This document shows positions 24,276 through 32,639 of a stretch of DNA of 64,000 nucleotides, piece after piece. The notes under the pieces were generated by a model. It saw only the letters and a program-made list of their open reading frames with translations, did no database searches and had not been told where the DNA came from. The stretch's first letter is position 1. Each line of letters opens with the position of its first letter. A program made the position numbers and the translations under genes. Origin of the DNA: JAGXLC01 sp964585385 (lineage in GTDB: Bacteria > Bacteroidota > Bacteroidia > Bacteroidales > UBA12077); NCBI GenBank assembly GCA_964585385.1, contig CAZPDP010000008.1, forward strand, positions 1-64,000. Reading direction: 5' to 3'.

Positions 24276-26468
24276 TTAGATTTTAAGGCCCATAACCAGA
24301 ACATCATCTACTTGTTCTAAATCCCCTTTCCAGAATTCGTAGGTAAGATTTAACCTGGTTTTTTGCTCCTCCATAGTCAGGTTGTTGGTTTCAACAATTA
24401 GTTTGCGGAAAGGTTTGAATTTGAATTTTTTTTGGTGTTCCCCGCCAAATTGATCTGTATACCCGTCGGTAAACATGTAAATCTGGTCTCCTTTCCGGAT
24501 GTTGATGAGTTTTTTATTAAAAGGGTCCATATACTGATAAAGCGATATGGGCATTTTATCTCCGGGATATTCCTTTAGCTCATTGTTTCGGATAATATAA
24601 ACCGGATTGTTGGCTCCGGCGAATTCCAGTGTACTCTTATCTTCTTTAACAGAAATGATTGATATATCTATTCCACTTAATATAGAATGATTATGCGATT
24701 TCTGATTCAAAGCGACAATGATCATCTCCCGGAGTTTATCTAAGATTTTTTCGGGGGATACAATATTTCTAACATTTACGATTTCATTCAGAAAGCTTAT
24801 CCCCAGCATACTCATCAGGCCTCCAGCCACCCCATGCCCTGTGCAATCTGCAGTTGCAACAATTATATGCTCTTTATGCTTCGTAAACCAGTAAAAGTCA
24901 CCGCTCACCATATCTCTGGGTCTTAAGAGAATAAAGTAATCATCGAAATATTCTTTTAGATATTCCCTGTCAGGAAGAATAGCAGCCTGGATATGACTGG
25001 CATATTCGAAGCTGTTTGTTATTTCCCAGTTTTTACTCTGAATTATATTGAATTGTTCCTCAACCTGATTTCTCTGGTTGATAATCTCATTTCTTTGTTT
25101 TTCAATCTTTTCTTTTCGCTTTTGTAATTGATCATGAGCAGTTTTTAGTTCTTCATTTTTTTCTTTTATTTCACGGTTTTGGATTTCAAGTTGTCTGTTC
25201 TTTTTCTTTTTAATATGGCTGTTTCGAATGATAAGGAAAAAAACAATCAGAACTGCTATTCCAGATATTATCAGAATATTGGTAAAAAGGGTTTGCTTTT
25301 TGTCCTGAAGCATTTTGTCCTTTTTCAGGTATTCAATCTTTTTATTTTGTTGCTCAATCTTATGCCTTGATTGGATTTTGCTTATTCTTGCCTGAATTTC
25401 TCTATTGATAAGTGAGTCCTTTAGTTTAGCGTGTTTGATATAGTTATCCAGGGCCTGTTTATAGCTTTTTTGCTTGATAAGAGAGCGGTAGCGGAAGAGG
25501 TAATTTTCCTTCAGCCGGTTTAACTGGTTTGTCTTTTCTGCAACTTCATATCCTTTATCCAGGTAATAATCTGCCTTTTGGAAGTTGCTTTTGTCTATAA
25601 AACTTAGGGCGAGATTATTGTAAATGTTGGCCAGACCTGCTGCGTATTGTGCTTCTTTATAGAGCGGCAAAGCCTTGTTGTAGTATATAATTGAACTGTC
25701 TGTATTTCCAAGAGTTTTATGGACATATCCTATATTGTTCAATGTATTGGCGTAGCTTTTTTTCGTATTGTGTTTTTCTTTAATTCCAAGGGACTTTCTG
25801 AATAGTTTCATGGCTTTGTTATAATACCCTTCATTGTTATGAACCATGGCCAGGTTGTTGTATAAGAATGCAATATTCTCCCTGTCATCCAGTGATCGAG
25901 CTATCTCCAGTGCCCTTGTAAAATAATTCTCAGCATTACTATTATCTCCAATCATCCAGAAAATCAAGCCGATATCTTTGAGAGTCCGGGCTTTCTTTTT
26001 GTTCAGTTTCAAACTGTCATATAATTTCAGAGCTTCCAGATGGTAATTGATACTTTGTGAATAATTGTTTAATTCTTTGAAATTTTGACCCAGTAAATGA
26101 TAAGCGTCAGCTTTGTTTTCCTTATGATTAGAATTTATTGAATAATCTATTAGCTCTTTTGAAAAAAAAATGGAAAGATTAAAGTTCCCCTTTTCAAAAT
26201 AATGGGTGGAGATATTTTGTAGAAGTTTGATTTTCTGTATACTATCTTTAAGTTCATCTAGTTCTTTTACATGCTTTTCAAAAATATCCTCAACAGATTT
26301 ATTTGCAGCAGTATCGGGGTATTTATCTAAAATAGATTGGAATGAAGCGGATGTATCTTCTTTCCAGTAATGACTTACAGATGCTTCGCAGGATGCATGG
26401 CTAAACAGAATCTCTCCTGTTGAAACAAAAAACAAGCAAAAAAGGCATTTTATCAAATGATTAATCAT
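24276..26468 (-). CDS. TPR-transmembrane-SpoIIE serine phosphatase
   Basis: A signalling protein of 730 residues. It has an N-terminal signal segment, then tetratricopeptide repeats (about 90-350; for example AYHLLGQNFKELNNYSQSINYHLEALKLY and similar units), one transmembrane helix (about 392-415, ILIISGIAVLIVFFLII), a charged coiled coil (about 420-490), and a C-terminal SpoIIE/PP2C domain (about 520-730) with GDFYWF, VATADCTGHGVAGG and the final DDVLVMGL. The TPR part should sit in the periplasm and the phosphatase in the cytoplasm. Such proteins in Bacteroidota are thought to act on anti-sigma-antagonist or related phosphoproteins; no partner is visible nearby apart from a response regulator at 27181. 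Confidence 0.9.
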   Translation of the reverse strand: MINHLIKCLFCLFFVSTGEILFSHASCEASVSHYWKEDTSASFQSILDKYPDTAANKSVEDIFEKHVKELDELKDSIQKIKLLQNISTHYFEKGNFNLSIFFSKELIDYSINSNHKENKADAYHLLGQNFKELNNYSQSINYHLEALKLYDSLKLNKKKARTLKDIGLIFWMIGDNSNAENYFTRALEIARSLDDRENIAFLYNNLAMVHNNEGYYNKAMKLFRKSLGIKEKHNTKKSYANTLNNIGYVHKTLGNTDSSIIYYNKALPLYKEAQYAAGLANIYNNLALSFIDKSNFQKADYYLDKGYEVAEKTNQLNRLKENYLFRYRSLIKQKSYKQALDNYIKHAKLKDSLINREIQARISKIQSRHKIEQQNKKIEYLKKDKMLQDKKQTLFTNILIISGIAVLIVFFLIIRNSHIKKKKNRQLEIQNREIKEKNEELKTAHDQLQKRKEKIEKQRNEIINQRNQVEEQFNIIQSKNWEITNSFEYASHIQAAILPDREYLKEYFDDYFILLRPRDMVSGDFYWFTKHKEHIIVATADCTGHGVAGGLMSMLGISFLNEIVNVRNIVSPEKILDKLREMIIVALNQKSHNHSILSGIDISIISVKEDKSTLEFAGANNPVYIIRNNELKEYPGDKMPISLYQYMDPFNKKLINIRKGDQIYMFTDGYTDQFGGEHQKKFKFKPFRKLIVETNNLTMEEQKTRLNLTYEFWKGDLEQVDDVLVMGLKI

Positions 26469-26503
26469 TGATTTTCAAAATGAAATTTGAATTACAAAAT
26501 GTT

Positions 26504-26896
26504 CTATCTTCTGTTCTGGTCAATGAAATATTTGGTTGTTATCAAAGTGGTCATAACTCCTCCACCAATTATTAAACCTGTATTAGTCTGTCCCAGTCCT
26601 TGCTCAAACTCACTTTTGCCATTTAACAGAACAATAGCTGCTGTTACAACAACTAAGCCTCCAGCAACATATAACATCAGGTAATCATCACCTTGCTGGT
26701 AATTGTTCTTTGGAACTCTTTTTGAATTACGATCGAGGTTGAGCAAGGTGAGTTTAAATTGTTGATAATTACCAGGTAAATTGTTTTCCGGGCTGTATGT
26801 GGTTTCAGTAGTTATATTTTCTGTTTCGGCGTTTTTTTCTCCAAAAGCATTGGCACAGAATAAAAACAAAATACTGAGCAATAATAATTTTTTCAT
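26504..26896 (-). CDS. Small exported membrane protein of unknown function
   Basis: Unrecognised 130-residue protein. It begins with a signal peptide (MKKLLLLSILFLFCANAFG) and has a polar middle (about 25-75) and two hydrophobic segments near 80-95 and 110-125 (YVAGGLVVVTAAIVLL and glycine-rich GLIIGGGVMTTLI). The start is the ATG at 26896; an upstream in-frame start adds 11 residues with no support. It lies 35 bp upstream of the phosphatase on the same strand, so the two may be co-transcribed. Confidence 0.6.
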   Translation of the reverse strand: MKKLLLLSILFLFCANAFGEKNAETENITTETTYSPENNLPGNYQQFKLTLLNLDRNSKRVPKNNYQQGDDYLMLYVAGGLVVVTAAIVLLNGKSEFEQGLGQTNTGLIIGGGVMTTLITTKYFIDQNRR

Positions 26897-26934
26897 AAGT
26901 GGTGCAGAAATTTGTCCAACAAAGTACAATTATA

Positions 26935-26942
26935 CAAATATA
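26935..26942 (-). promoter_or_regulatory. Possible -7 box upstream of the small membrane protein
   Basis: The minus strand reads TATATTTG, fitting TAnnTTTG, 38 bases before the start. No -33 element is clear. Confidence 0.33.
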
Positions 26943-27117
26943 TTTGATTTTATTAATTTTTAGGTGCTTTAATCAATAGATTTTTTGATTATTAGGTCTT
27001 TGCTATTTATGAATAGCTTATTAACCTGTACGATTATTTTAATACGGATGAGAAATCGATCGTTTGGTTTGTTTTCTTTAGAAAGGGAGTTCATTGCTAA
27101 AATCTAATAGTTTTGTA

Positions 27118-27147
27118 TTTGAAATAAAAAGAATATGATTATTTTTG
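27118..27147 (+). promoter_or_regulatory. Promoter of the response regulator operon
   Basis: TTTG (27118-27121), an 18-base spacer and TATTTTTG (27140-27147) match the Bacteroidota promoter consensus at both elements. Transcription would start near 27154, about 27 bases before the ATG. The box covers an upstream in-frame TTG, which argues against that TTG being the start codon. Confidence 0.65.
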
Positions 27148-27180
27148 TTTCATAACCAGACCTATCCATTCTTCAGCCAA

Positions 27181-27582
27181 ATGAAATATAATTTTCAGGG
27201 TATACATATTCTTATTGTAGAAGACGACCTGTTAAGCGTTAAATTTCTGGAAGCCATTCTGGAAGATTCAGGTGCTAAAATATTCATTGCCAGAAAAGGA
27301 GAAGAGGCTATGAATATTGTAACAAACGAAAAGGTTGATATTGTGCTGATGGATATTCAATTGCCGGGTATGGACGGGAATGAATTGACACGAAAAATAA
27401 AATCCTACGATAAGTCAATACCTGTATTAGCACAAACAGCCCATGCACTGGAAGAGGATAAAAAGAAGAGTATGGAGGCCGGATGCGATGATTATGTTAC
27501 TAAGCCAATTGATATAGAGCTAATAACGCATAAAATTGATGAGTTGATTTTTCAATTCAAAAAACGGGATAAAAAGGAATGA
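27181..27582 (+). CDS. Single-domain response regulator (CheY-like)
   Basis: A 133-residue receiver domain without an output domain. The acidic pocket is Asp15/Asp16 (VEDD), the phosphoacceptor is Asp58 (VLMDIQLPGMDG), and the switch residues are the Thr in AQTAHA and the Lys in YVTKPID. The sequence pattern is that of receiver domains paired with hybrid kinases. The start is the ATG at 27181, because the upstream TTG at 27145 lies inside the promoter box. Its stop overlaps the start of the next gene (ATGA), so translation is coupled. No histidine kinase is in the window. Confidence 0.92.
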   Translation: MKYNFQGIHILIVEDDLLSVKFLEAILEDSGAKIFIARKGEEAMNIVTNEKVDIVLMDIQLPGMDGNELTRKIKSYDKSIPVLAQTAHALEEDKKKSMEAGCDDYVTKPIDIELITHKIDELIFQFKKRDKKE

Positions 27583-28019
27583 AGAGTTTTTTTAAATTAT
27601 TTTTAACCTTATTGGTTTTTGCTTTATTGACAGGTTGTGAAAAGAATCCGGTTAATCCTGAAGATATTGAATTGTTGAAAGGCAGATGGAGTGTAGAGGA
27701 AGAGAGTGAGCATTTTAAAAGCCAACAGTATACTTATGAAGTAACGATATCGATTTCCCCCCAGGATTCTTCGCGAATTATAATCTCTAACTTTTACCAA
27801 TTAGGAACAAATGCAGAAGCGATTGGTGAAGTACAGGGCAACAGGATTCAATTGTTGGAGAATCAAACAATTAGCGGATACGGGGAGTCTTATGCAGTTA
27901 TTTCTGGTGATGGCACAATTACAGATGATTTTCAGAATATAAACTGGTCCTATTCAATAGATGACGGCAGTGGGAATCCGGATAATGCAACCGCCATTTA
28001 TACAAAGATTAATAAATAA
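27579..28019 (+). CDS. Putative lipoprotein
   Basis: Unrecognised 146-residue protein with a lipoprotein signal (lipobox LLTGC, Cys20). The mature part is polar and beta-rich (DIELLKGRWSVEEE, YTYEVTISISPQDSSRIIISNFY), a pattern seen in lipocalin-like small lipoproteins. It overlaps the response regulator gene by 4 bases (ATGA), so the two are one transcript, but no functional link is evident. It converges on ispE with a 13-base gap. Confidence 0.75.
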   Translation: MKSFFKLFLTLLVFALLTGCEKNPVNPEDIELLKGRWSVEEESEHFKSQQYTYEVTISISPQDSSRIIISNFYQLGTNAEAIGEVQGNRIQLLENQTISGYGESYAVISGDGTITDDFQNINWSYSIDDGSGNPDNATAIYTKINK

Positions 28020-28032
28020 ATTATTACAAGGC

Positions 28033-28851
28033 TTAAATTTGCTCCTGCCAGACAAAAGAATCCTGGAATAATCCTTTCACATCAGGTTGCTCACTGAAAA
28101 TGCCATACAAAGCTGACCCGCTTCCGGACATTGAGGCGTAAACAGCATTTAGATCGTAAAGTTTTGTTTTCATTTCTTTCAATTTTGGATAACTCTGGAA
28201 AATATGATATTCAAAATCGTTTGTGATATGATTTCTCCATTCCTCCACCTGACGATTTTCCATTTCCTCTTTTAAAGATATGTTTCGTTTATTCGGAGAA
28301 ATTCCATTATAGGCAGATTTTGTACTAATTTGTAATGGCGGTACAACTAGCACAAGGAAATAACCTTTTAGATTAATACGAATTTTACTGATTTTATTAC
28401 CTTTTTCACAGGCAAAAGAGGGTATGTTTTGTAAAAAAAAAGGAACATCAGCCCCCAGTGATTCGGCATAGCTGAATAATTGTTCATTTGAAAGTTGAAG
28501 GTTGAATAACTGGTTTATCATTAACAGTGTAAAGGCAGCGTCTGATGATCCACCGCCAAGCCCGGATCCAAAAGGTATAATTTTATGAAGGTGTGCATCA
28601 ATTCCTGGGATTCTGTATTCTTCTGAAATTAAATTATAAGCACGGCAACACAGGTTATCATCGGCTTTTGAGTCTATCTGAAAACCGGAGTTAGTCAAGT
28701 TACACGTTTTGCTTTTTCTTTGCTCCTGAATCTCAAGTATATCTGCAAGTTTCAGGGGAAAAAAAACTGTTTCCAGGTTATGAAATCCGTCATTCCTCTT
28801 TTCTGTTATATTGAGCCCCAGGTTTATTTTTGCATTGGGAAAATTTATCAT
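28033..28851 (-). CDS. ispE: 4-diphosphocytidyl-2-C-methyl-D-erythritol kinase
   Basis: An ATP-dependent kinase of the MEP isoprenoid pathway. The 272-residue GHMP-family protein has the N-terminal PNAKINLGLNI motif, the glycine-rich ATP loop PFGSGLGGGSSDAA (93-106) and the C-terminal MSGSGSALYGIF motif. Length and motifs are normal for the family. ispF, two steps later in the pathway, lies 12 kb away in this window (40383-40859). Confidence 0.96.
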   Translation of the reverse strand: MINFPNAKINLGLNITEKRNDGFHNLETVFFPLKLADILEIQEQRKSKTCNLTNSGFQIDSKADDNLCCRAYNLISEEYRIPGIDAHLHKIIPFGSGLGGGSSDAAFTLLMINQLFNLQLSNEQLFSYAESLGADVPFFLQNIPSFACEKGNKISKIRINLKGYFLVLVVPPLQISTKSAYNGISPNKRNISLKEEMENRQVEEWRNHITNDFEYHIFQSYPKLKEMKTKLYDLNAVYASMSGSGSALYGIFSEQPDVKGLFQDSFVWQEQI

Positions 28852-28961
28852 ACCAGATTGAATTTTTAAAAGATTAAATGTAGGATATTTTTTAACAAGA
28901 TTTTAACTTTTCAGGTTGATAATATAAAAGTAAAAAAGATACAAAATTTCAATTCTATTAT

Positions 28962-28969
28962 TACCTTTG
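28962..28969 (+). promoter_or_regulatory. Possible -7 box for dnaB
   Basis: TACCTTTG fits TAnnTTTG and lies 20 bases before the dnaB ATG. No -33 TTTG is at normal spacing. Confidence 0.4.
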
Positions 28970-28989
28970 ATAATCAAATAATATTGCAA

Positions 28990-30519
28990 ATGGCCGACAA
29001 ACAGAATAATTACAAAAAAAATAATTTTATCGAGCAGGCACTGGATTATGGTAAGAAACCCCCTCAGGCACTTGATTTGGAAGAAGCAGTTCTGGGAGCC
29101 ATAATGCTTGAAAAAGATGCAATTATCTCCGTGATGGATATACTTTCAGCCGAAAGTTTTTATAAAGAAGCACATCAGAAAATCTATCGCGCCATAATCC
29201 ATTTGTCGCAAAATTTGCAACCGATTGATATTCTTACAGTCACCGAGGAGCTCAAGAAAAGGGAGGAACTTGATGATGTAGGTGGACCATACTATATCAC
29301 TCAATTGACCAGTAAGGTGGCTACATCTGCACATATAGAGTATCACGCACGCATTGTAGCTCAGAAGTATATACAACGTGAACTGATAAGAGTTGCAGGA
29401 GAGATTCAAGCAAAAGCGTATGATGACTCAGTAGATGTGAATGATTTGATTGATTTCTCCGAATCTGAATTGTTTAAAGTAACGGAAACCAATATTAAGA
29501 AAGAAACATCAAAAATAAACGTATTGATTCAGGATGCCATCAAACAAATTGAGGAGGCATCAAAAAAGGAAGAAGGATTGAGCGGGGTTCCTTCCGGATT
29601 TACTAAACTTGACCGTGTAACATCGGGATGGCAAAAGTCAGACATGGTCATTATCGCTGCCCGTCCTTCCATGGGTAAGACTGCCTTTGTGTTATCAATG
29701 GCCAGAAATATGGCTGTTGAGCATGAACGGCCCATCGGTATTTTCTCTCTTGAAATGAGTTCCCTTCAGCTTGTAAATCGTTTGATAGTCAGCGAGACAG
29801 AATTGTCATCAGATAAAATTCGCAACGGCAGACTGGAACCATGGGAATGGGAACAGCTGGAATACAAAATTAAGAAATTGGTCAATGCCCCTATTTATAT
29901 TGACGATACACCGGCAATCAGTGTATTTGAATTGCGTTCAAAGTGCCGCCGGCTAAAAGACCAGTATGATGTTGAAGCTATATTCCTTGATTACCTGCAG
30001 TTGATGAGTGGTTCCGGGGATAACCGTGGCAGTAGAGAACAGGAGGTGAGTGTAATCTCTCGTTCTCTCAAAGGTATTGCAAAGGAGCTAAATATCCCAA
30101 TCGTAGCATTATCCCAGTTGAATCGTTCAGTAGAACTGCGTTCAGGAGACAAACGCCCGCAGCTTTCCGACCTTAGGGAATCCGGTGCTATTGAACAGGA
30201 TGCTGATATGGTGCTCTTTATTCACAGGCCGGAACGCTATGGTATAATTGATGATGGTGAGGGAAATTCGCTACTGGGAATTGCCGAAGTGATTATAGCT
30301 AAGCATAGAAATGGAGCTCTTGCCGATATTCAGCTGAAATTCAGAGATGAACTTGCAAAATTCGAAGAGCTTGATGATTCCAGCCTTCAAATGCTGGACG
30401 AAGATGAGGGTTCAGCTATGACGATCGGTTCCAAAATGAATAGGGAAGATCAACAAAACTATTCACAGGATAGTGATCTTGGCAGCAATACTGATTTTGA
30501 TGAAGAACCCCCGTTTTAA
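28990..30519 (+). CDS. dnaB: Replicative DNA helicase DnaB
   Basis: The hexameric helicase that unwinds DNA at the replication fork. The 509-residue protein has the DnaB N-terminal domain (about 20-125, with PPQALDLEEAVLGAIMLE) and the RecA-like C-terminal domain with Walker A ARPSMGKTAF (about 223-232), Walker B IFLDYLQLM and the ALSQLNRSVE motif. No intein is present. The start is the ATG at 28990, preferred over a TTG two codons upstream. The stop codon overlaps the stop of the convergent HAD gene. Confidence 0.97.
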   Translation: MADKQNNYKKNNFIEQALDYGKKPPQALDLEEAVLGAIMLEKDAIISVMDILSAESFYKEAHQKIYRAIIHLSQNLQPIDILTVTEELKKREELDDVGGPYYITQLTSKVATSAHIEYHARIVAQKYIQRELIRVAGEIQAKAYDDSVDVNDLIDFSESELFKVTETNIKKETSKINVLIQDAIKQIEEASKKEEGLSGVPSGFTKLDRVTSGWQKSDMVIIAARPSMGKTAFVLSMARNMAVEHERPIGIFSLEMSSLQLVNRLIVSETELSSDKIRNGRLEPWEWEQLEYKIKKLVNAPIYIDDTPAISVFELRSKCRRLKDQYDVEAIFLDYLQLMSGSGDNRGSREQEVSVISRSLKGIAKELNIPIVALSQLNRSVELRSGDKRPQLSDLRESGAIEQDADMVLFIHRPERYGIIDDGEGNSLLGIAEVIIAKHRNGALADIQLKFRDELAKFEELDDSSLQMLDEDEGSAMTIGSKMNREDQQNYSQDSDLGSNTDFDEEPPF

Positions 30520-31208
30520 AAGATATTTTCCAACTCTTTTAAGGAGTATATTTCAAATGTAGCGTCGATTTGATGGGGCTTCTGATGCGGATTAAAGTAA
30601 ACCTGGGCCATGCCGAAATCCTTTGCCCCGCGAATATCTCCTTCCAGATCATCCCCTACCATTATGCTGTCTTCTTTTCGCGCTCCGGCTTCATTTAGTG
30701 CATACTCAAAAATCTTCTGATGAGGTTTTTGAACCCCTGCCTTTTCTGATGTTATAATTTTACTGAAGTATTTTTCGAGATTACAGTTCCGTATTTTTCT
30801 GAATTGGACTTCTTCAAAACCATTGGTAATTATATACAAGTTGTATTTCTTCCGGAGGTAGGTTAAAATTTCATGTGTGTAAGGGAATAATTTTGTCTTT
30901 TCACCACTTAATCTCACATAATCTTCTCCGAGTTTTTTAGCCAGCTCTATATCTTCTTTACCGTATTGCTTTAAAGTCAGGTAAAACCTGTGATATTTAA
31001 GCACATTCTTTTCTATTTTACCATCGCGGTAATCCTGCCAGAGTTCGCGGTTGATTGTTCTGTAGAGCCTGTGAAATGTTTCAAAATCAGGAAACAGTAA
31101 ATTTAATTCATAGATTTGGTATAATTCCTTAAATGTATCCAGTGCATTGGACTCGAAGTCCCAGAGGGTCCTGTCCAAATCAAAGAAGATATGTTTATAT
31201 GAGGTCAT
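30516..31208 (-). CDS. HAD phosphatase, YjjG-like nucleotidase
   Basis: A 230-residue HAD hydrolase with motif I FFDLDRTLW (Asp10, Asp12), motif II ITNGFEE and motifs III/IV around EKAGVQKPHQKIF and VGDDLEGDIRGAKDFGM. The cap and wording (FDLDRTLWDFE, KAGVQKP) match the YjjG/TIGR02254 group of pyrimidine nucleoside monophosphate phosphatases, which remove non-canonical nucleotides. Its stop codon overlaps that of dnaB on the opposite strand (TTAA), leaving no intergenic space. Confidence 0.87.
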   Translation of the reverse strand: MTSYKHIFFDLDRTLWDFESNALDTFKELYQIYELNLLFPDFETFHRLYRTINRELWQDYRDGKIEKNVLKYHRFYLTLKQYGKEDIELAKKLGEDYVRLSGEKTKLFPYTHEILTYLRKKYNLYIITNGFEEVQFRKIRNCNLEKYFSKIITSEKAGVQKPHQKIFEYALNEAGARKEDSIMVGDDLEGDIRGAKDFGMAQVYFNPHQKPHQIDATFEIYSLKELENIF

Positions 31209-31292
31209 AATTGTGGTTTTTAATGGGCGGCAAATATATAATTAATTTTACAGAGTTATACGTACTGTTTAGGAAAGGATGATTAAAAGTTT

Positions 31293-32573
31293 TCAGAGGT
31301 ATTTTGTTATTTTTTCCAGCTTCATTCCTCTTGAACCCTTAATTAGTATGGTTCTATCCTTCAGGGTATGGCTGTACAGGTATTCTATGAGATCGCCGGT
31401 AGTTTGAAAGGTTTCGTGTGATTTATCGGATACGGAATAAAAGTCTTTCCCTACAAGATACACCCTGTCAAATTCTAATTTCTTAATATAATCAAACAGC
31501 TTTTTATGTTCTTCGTAGCTATATTCGCCCAATTCGAACATATCACCCAGAATGAGTACTTTGTTTTTATCATCCGAGTCAACAAAACTGTCAATAGCTG
31601 CTTTCATACTTGTGGGATTAGCATTGTAAGCATCCAGAATAATCTTATTGGATTTTGTTTTTAGAATCTGAGATCTGTTGTCTTCGGGGGTATAGTTTTC
31701 TAAAGCTTTTCGCATCAAGGATAAGGGAACTTCAAGATAAGATCCCATACATAGTGCTGCCAGGACATTTTCAAAGTTATATTTACCTGTCAATTGTGTA
31801 CTAATTATCTCTTCATTAAAGCGTAATTTAAGAAGCGGATTTAATTCCTCAATCACTCCTTGATAATCGGCTTCATTAGTTTTTCCATAACTAATTTTTA
31901 GGCAATGTTTATTTAAAACGATGTCTTTTAATAATTCATTATCATGGTTGTAAAAAATGATACCATCATGAGCACTGATAAAATCATACAGCTCTTTTTT
32001 AGTTTTTTTCACCCCCTCAAAAGAACCAAAACCTTCAAGATGTGCTTTTCCGATATTGGTTATGAGTCCATAACCGGGTTCTGCGATTCTGCATAAGAAG
32101 TCTATTTCCCCGGGATGGTTGGCGCCCATCTCAATTACTGCAAGCTCATGTTTTTTATTAAGATTTAAAAGAGTGAGGGGGACACCAATATGGTTGTTGT
32201 AATTTCTTATGTTTGTGAGGGTCTTGTATTTTTGGGATAATATATGATATAACAGTGTTTTGGTGGTTGTTTTTCCGTTTGAACCGGTGATTCCAATAAT
32301 TTTAGCCTCCATTTGGTTTCTGTGATAGTTGGCCACTTCTTGGAGCGTCTTTAAAACATTATCAACCACTATGAAACGTTCGTCTTTTGAGTAATCCGGG
32401 TTATCGATAACAGCAAAAACGCTGCCTTTACGTACAGCCTCTTCAGCATATTTATTTCCATCAAAATTTTCACCTTTCAGGGCAAAAAAGACGGAATTTT
32501 TAGTGGTCTCTCTGCTGTCAGTAGTAAAGGAATCCGCATTTATTATTGTTTCATAGATAGCTTGTGTGTCCAT
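31293..32573 (-). CDS. murF: UDP-MurNAc-tripeptide-D-Ala-D-Ala ligase
   Basis: It adds D-Ala-D-Ala to the UDP-MurNAc-tripeptide in peptidoglycan synthesis. The 426-residue Mur ligase has the ATP loop GITGSNGKTTT (94-104), IEMGANHPGEI, and the C-terminal LDAYNANPTSMKAAI motif that identifies MurF. It lies downstream of the GldJ-like gene on the same strand, but a terminator-like hairpin separates them. This neighbourhood of gldJ and murF is also known from other Bacteroidota. Confidence 0.95.
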   Translation of the reverse strand: MDTQAIYETIINADSFTTDSRETTKNSVFFALKGENFDGNKYAEEAVRKGSVFAVIDNPDYSKDERFIVVDNVLKTLQEVANYHRNQMEAKIIGITGSNGKTTTKTLLYHILSQKYKTLTNIRNYNNHIGVPLTLLNLNKKHELAVIEMGANHPGEIDFLCRIAEPGYGLITNIGKAHLEGFGSFEGVKKTKKELYDFISAHDGIIFYNHDNELLKDIVLNKHCLKISYGKTNEADYQGVIEELNPLLKLRFNEEIISTQLTGKYNFENVLAALCMGSYLEVPLSLMRKALENYTPEDNRSQILKTKSNKIILDAYNANPTSMKAAIDSFVDSDDKNKVLILGDMFELGEYSYEEHKKLFDYIKKLEFDRVYLVGKDFYSVSDKSHETFQTTGDLIEYLYSHTLKDRTILIKGSRGMKLEKITKYL

Positions 32574-32586
32574 AGAATAAAATTAA

Positions 32587-32614
32587 TAAAAAAAACCCCA
32601 TTGAATAATGAGGT
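32587..32614 (-). terminator. Terminator downstream of gldJ
   Basis: On the minus strand ACCTCAT pairs with ATGGGGT (32608-32614 and 32595-32601, one T.G pair) around a 6-base loop, and eight T follow. It sits between gldJ and murF. Confidence 0.7.
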
Positions 32615-32639
32615 TTTTAATATAGTATATTTCATTATT

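Noticed and set aside
27145..27180. TTG start for the response regulator
   Set aside because: The codon lies inside the -7 box of a strong promoter match, so it is not transcribed; the ATG at 27181 is used.
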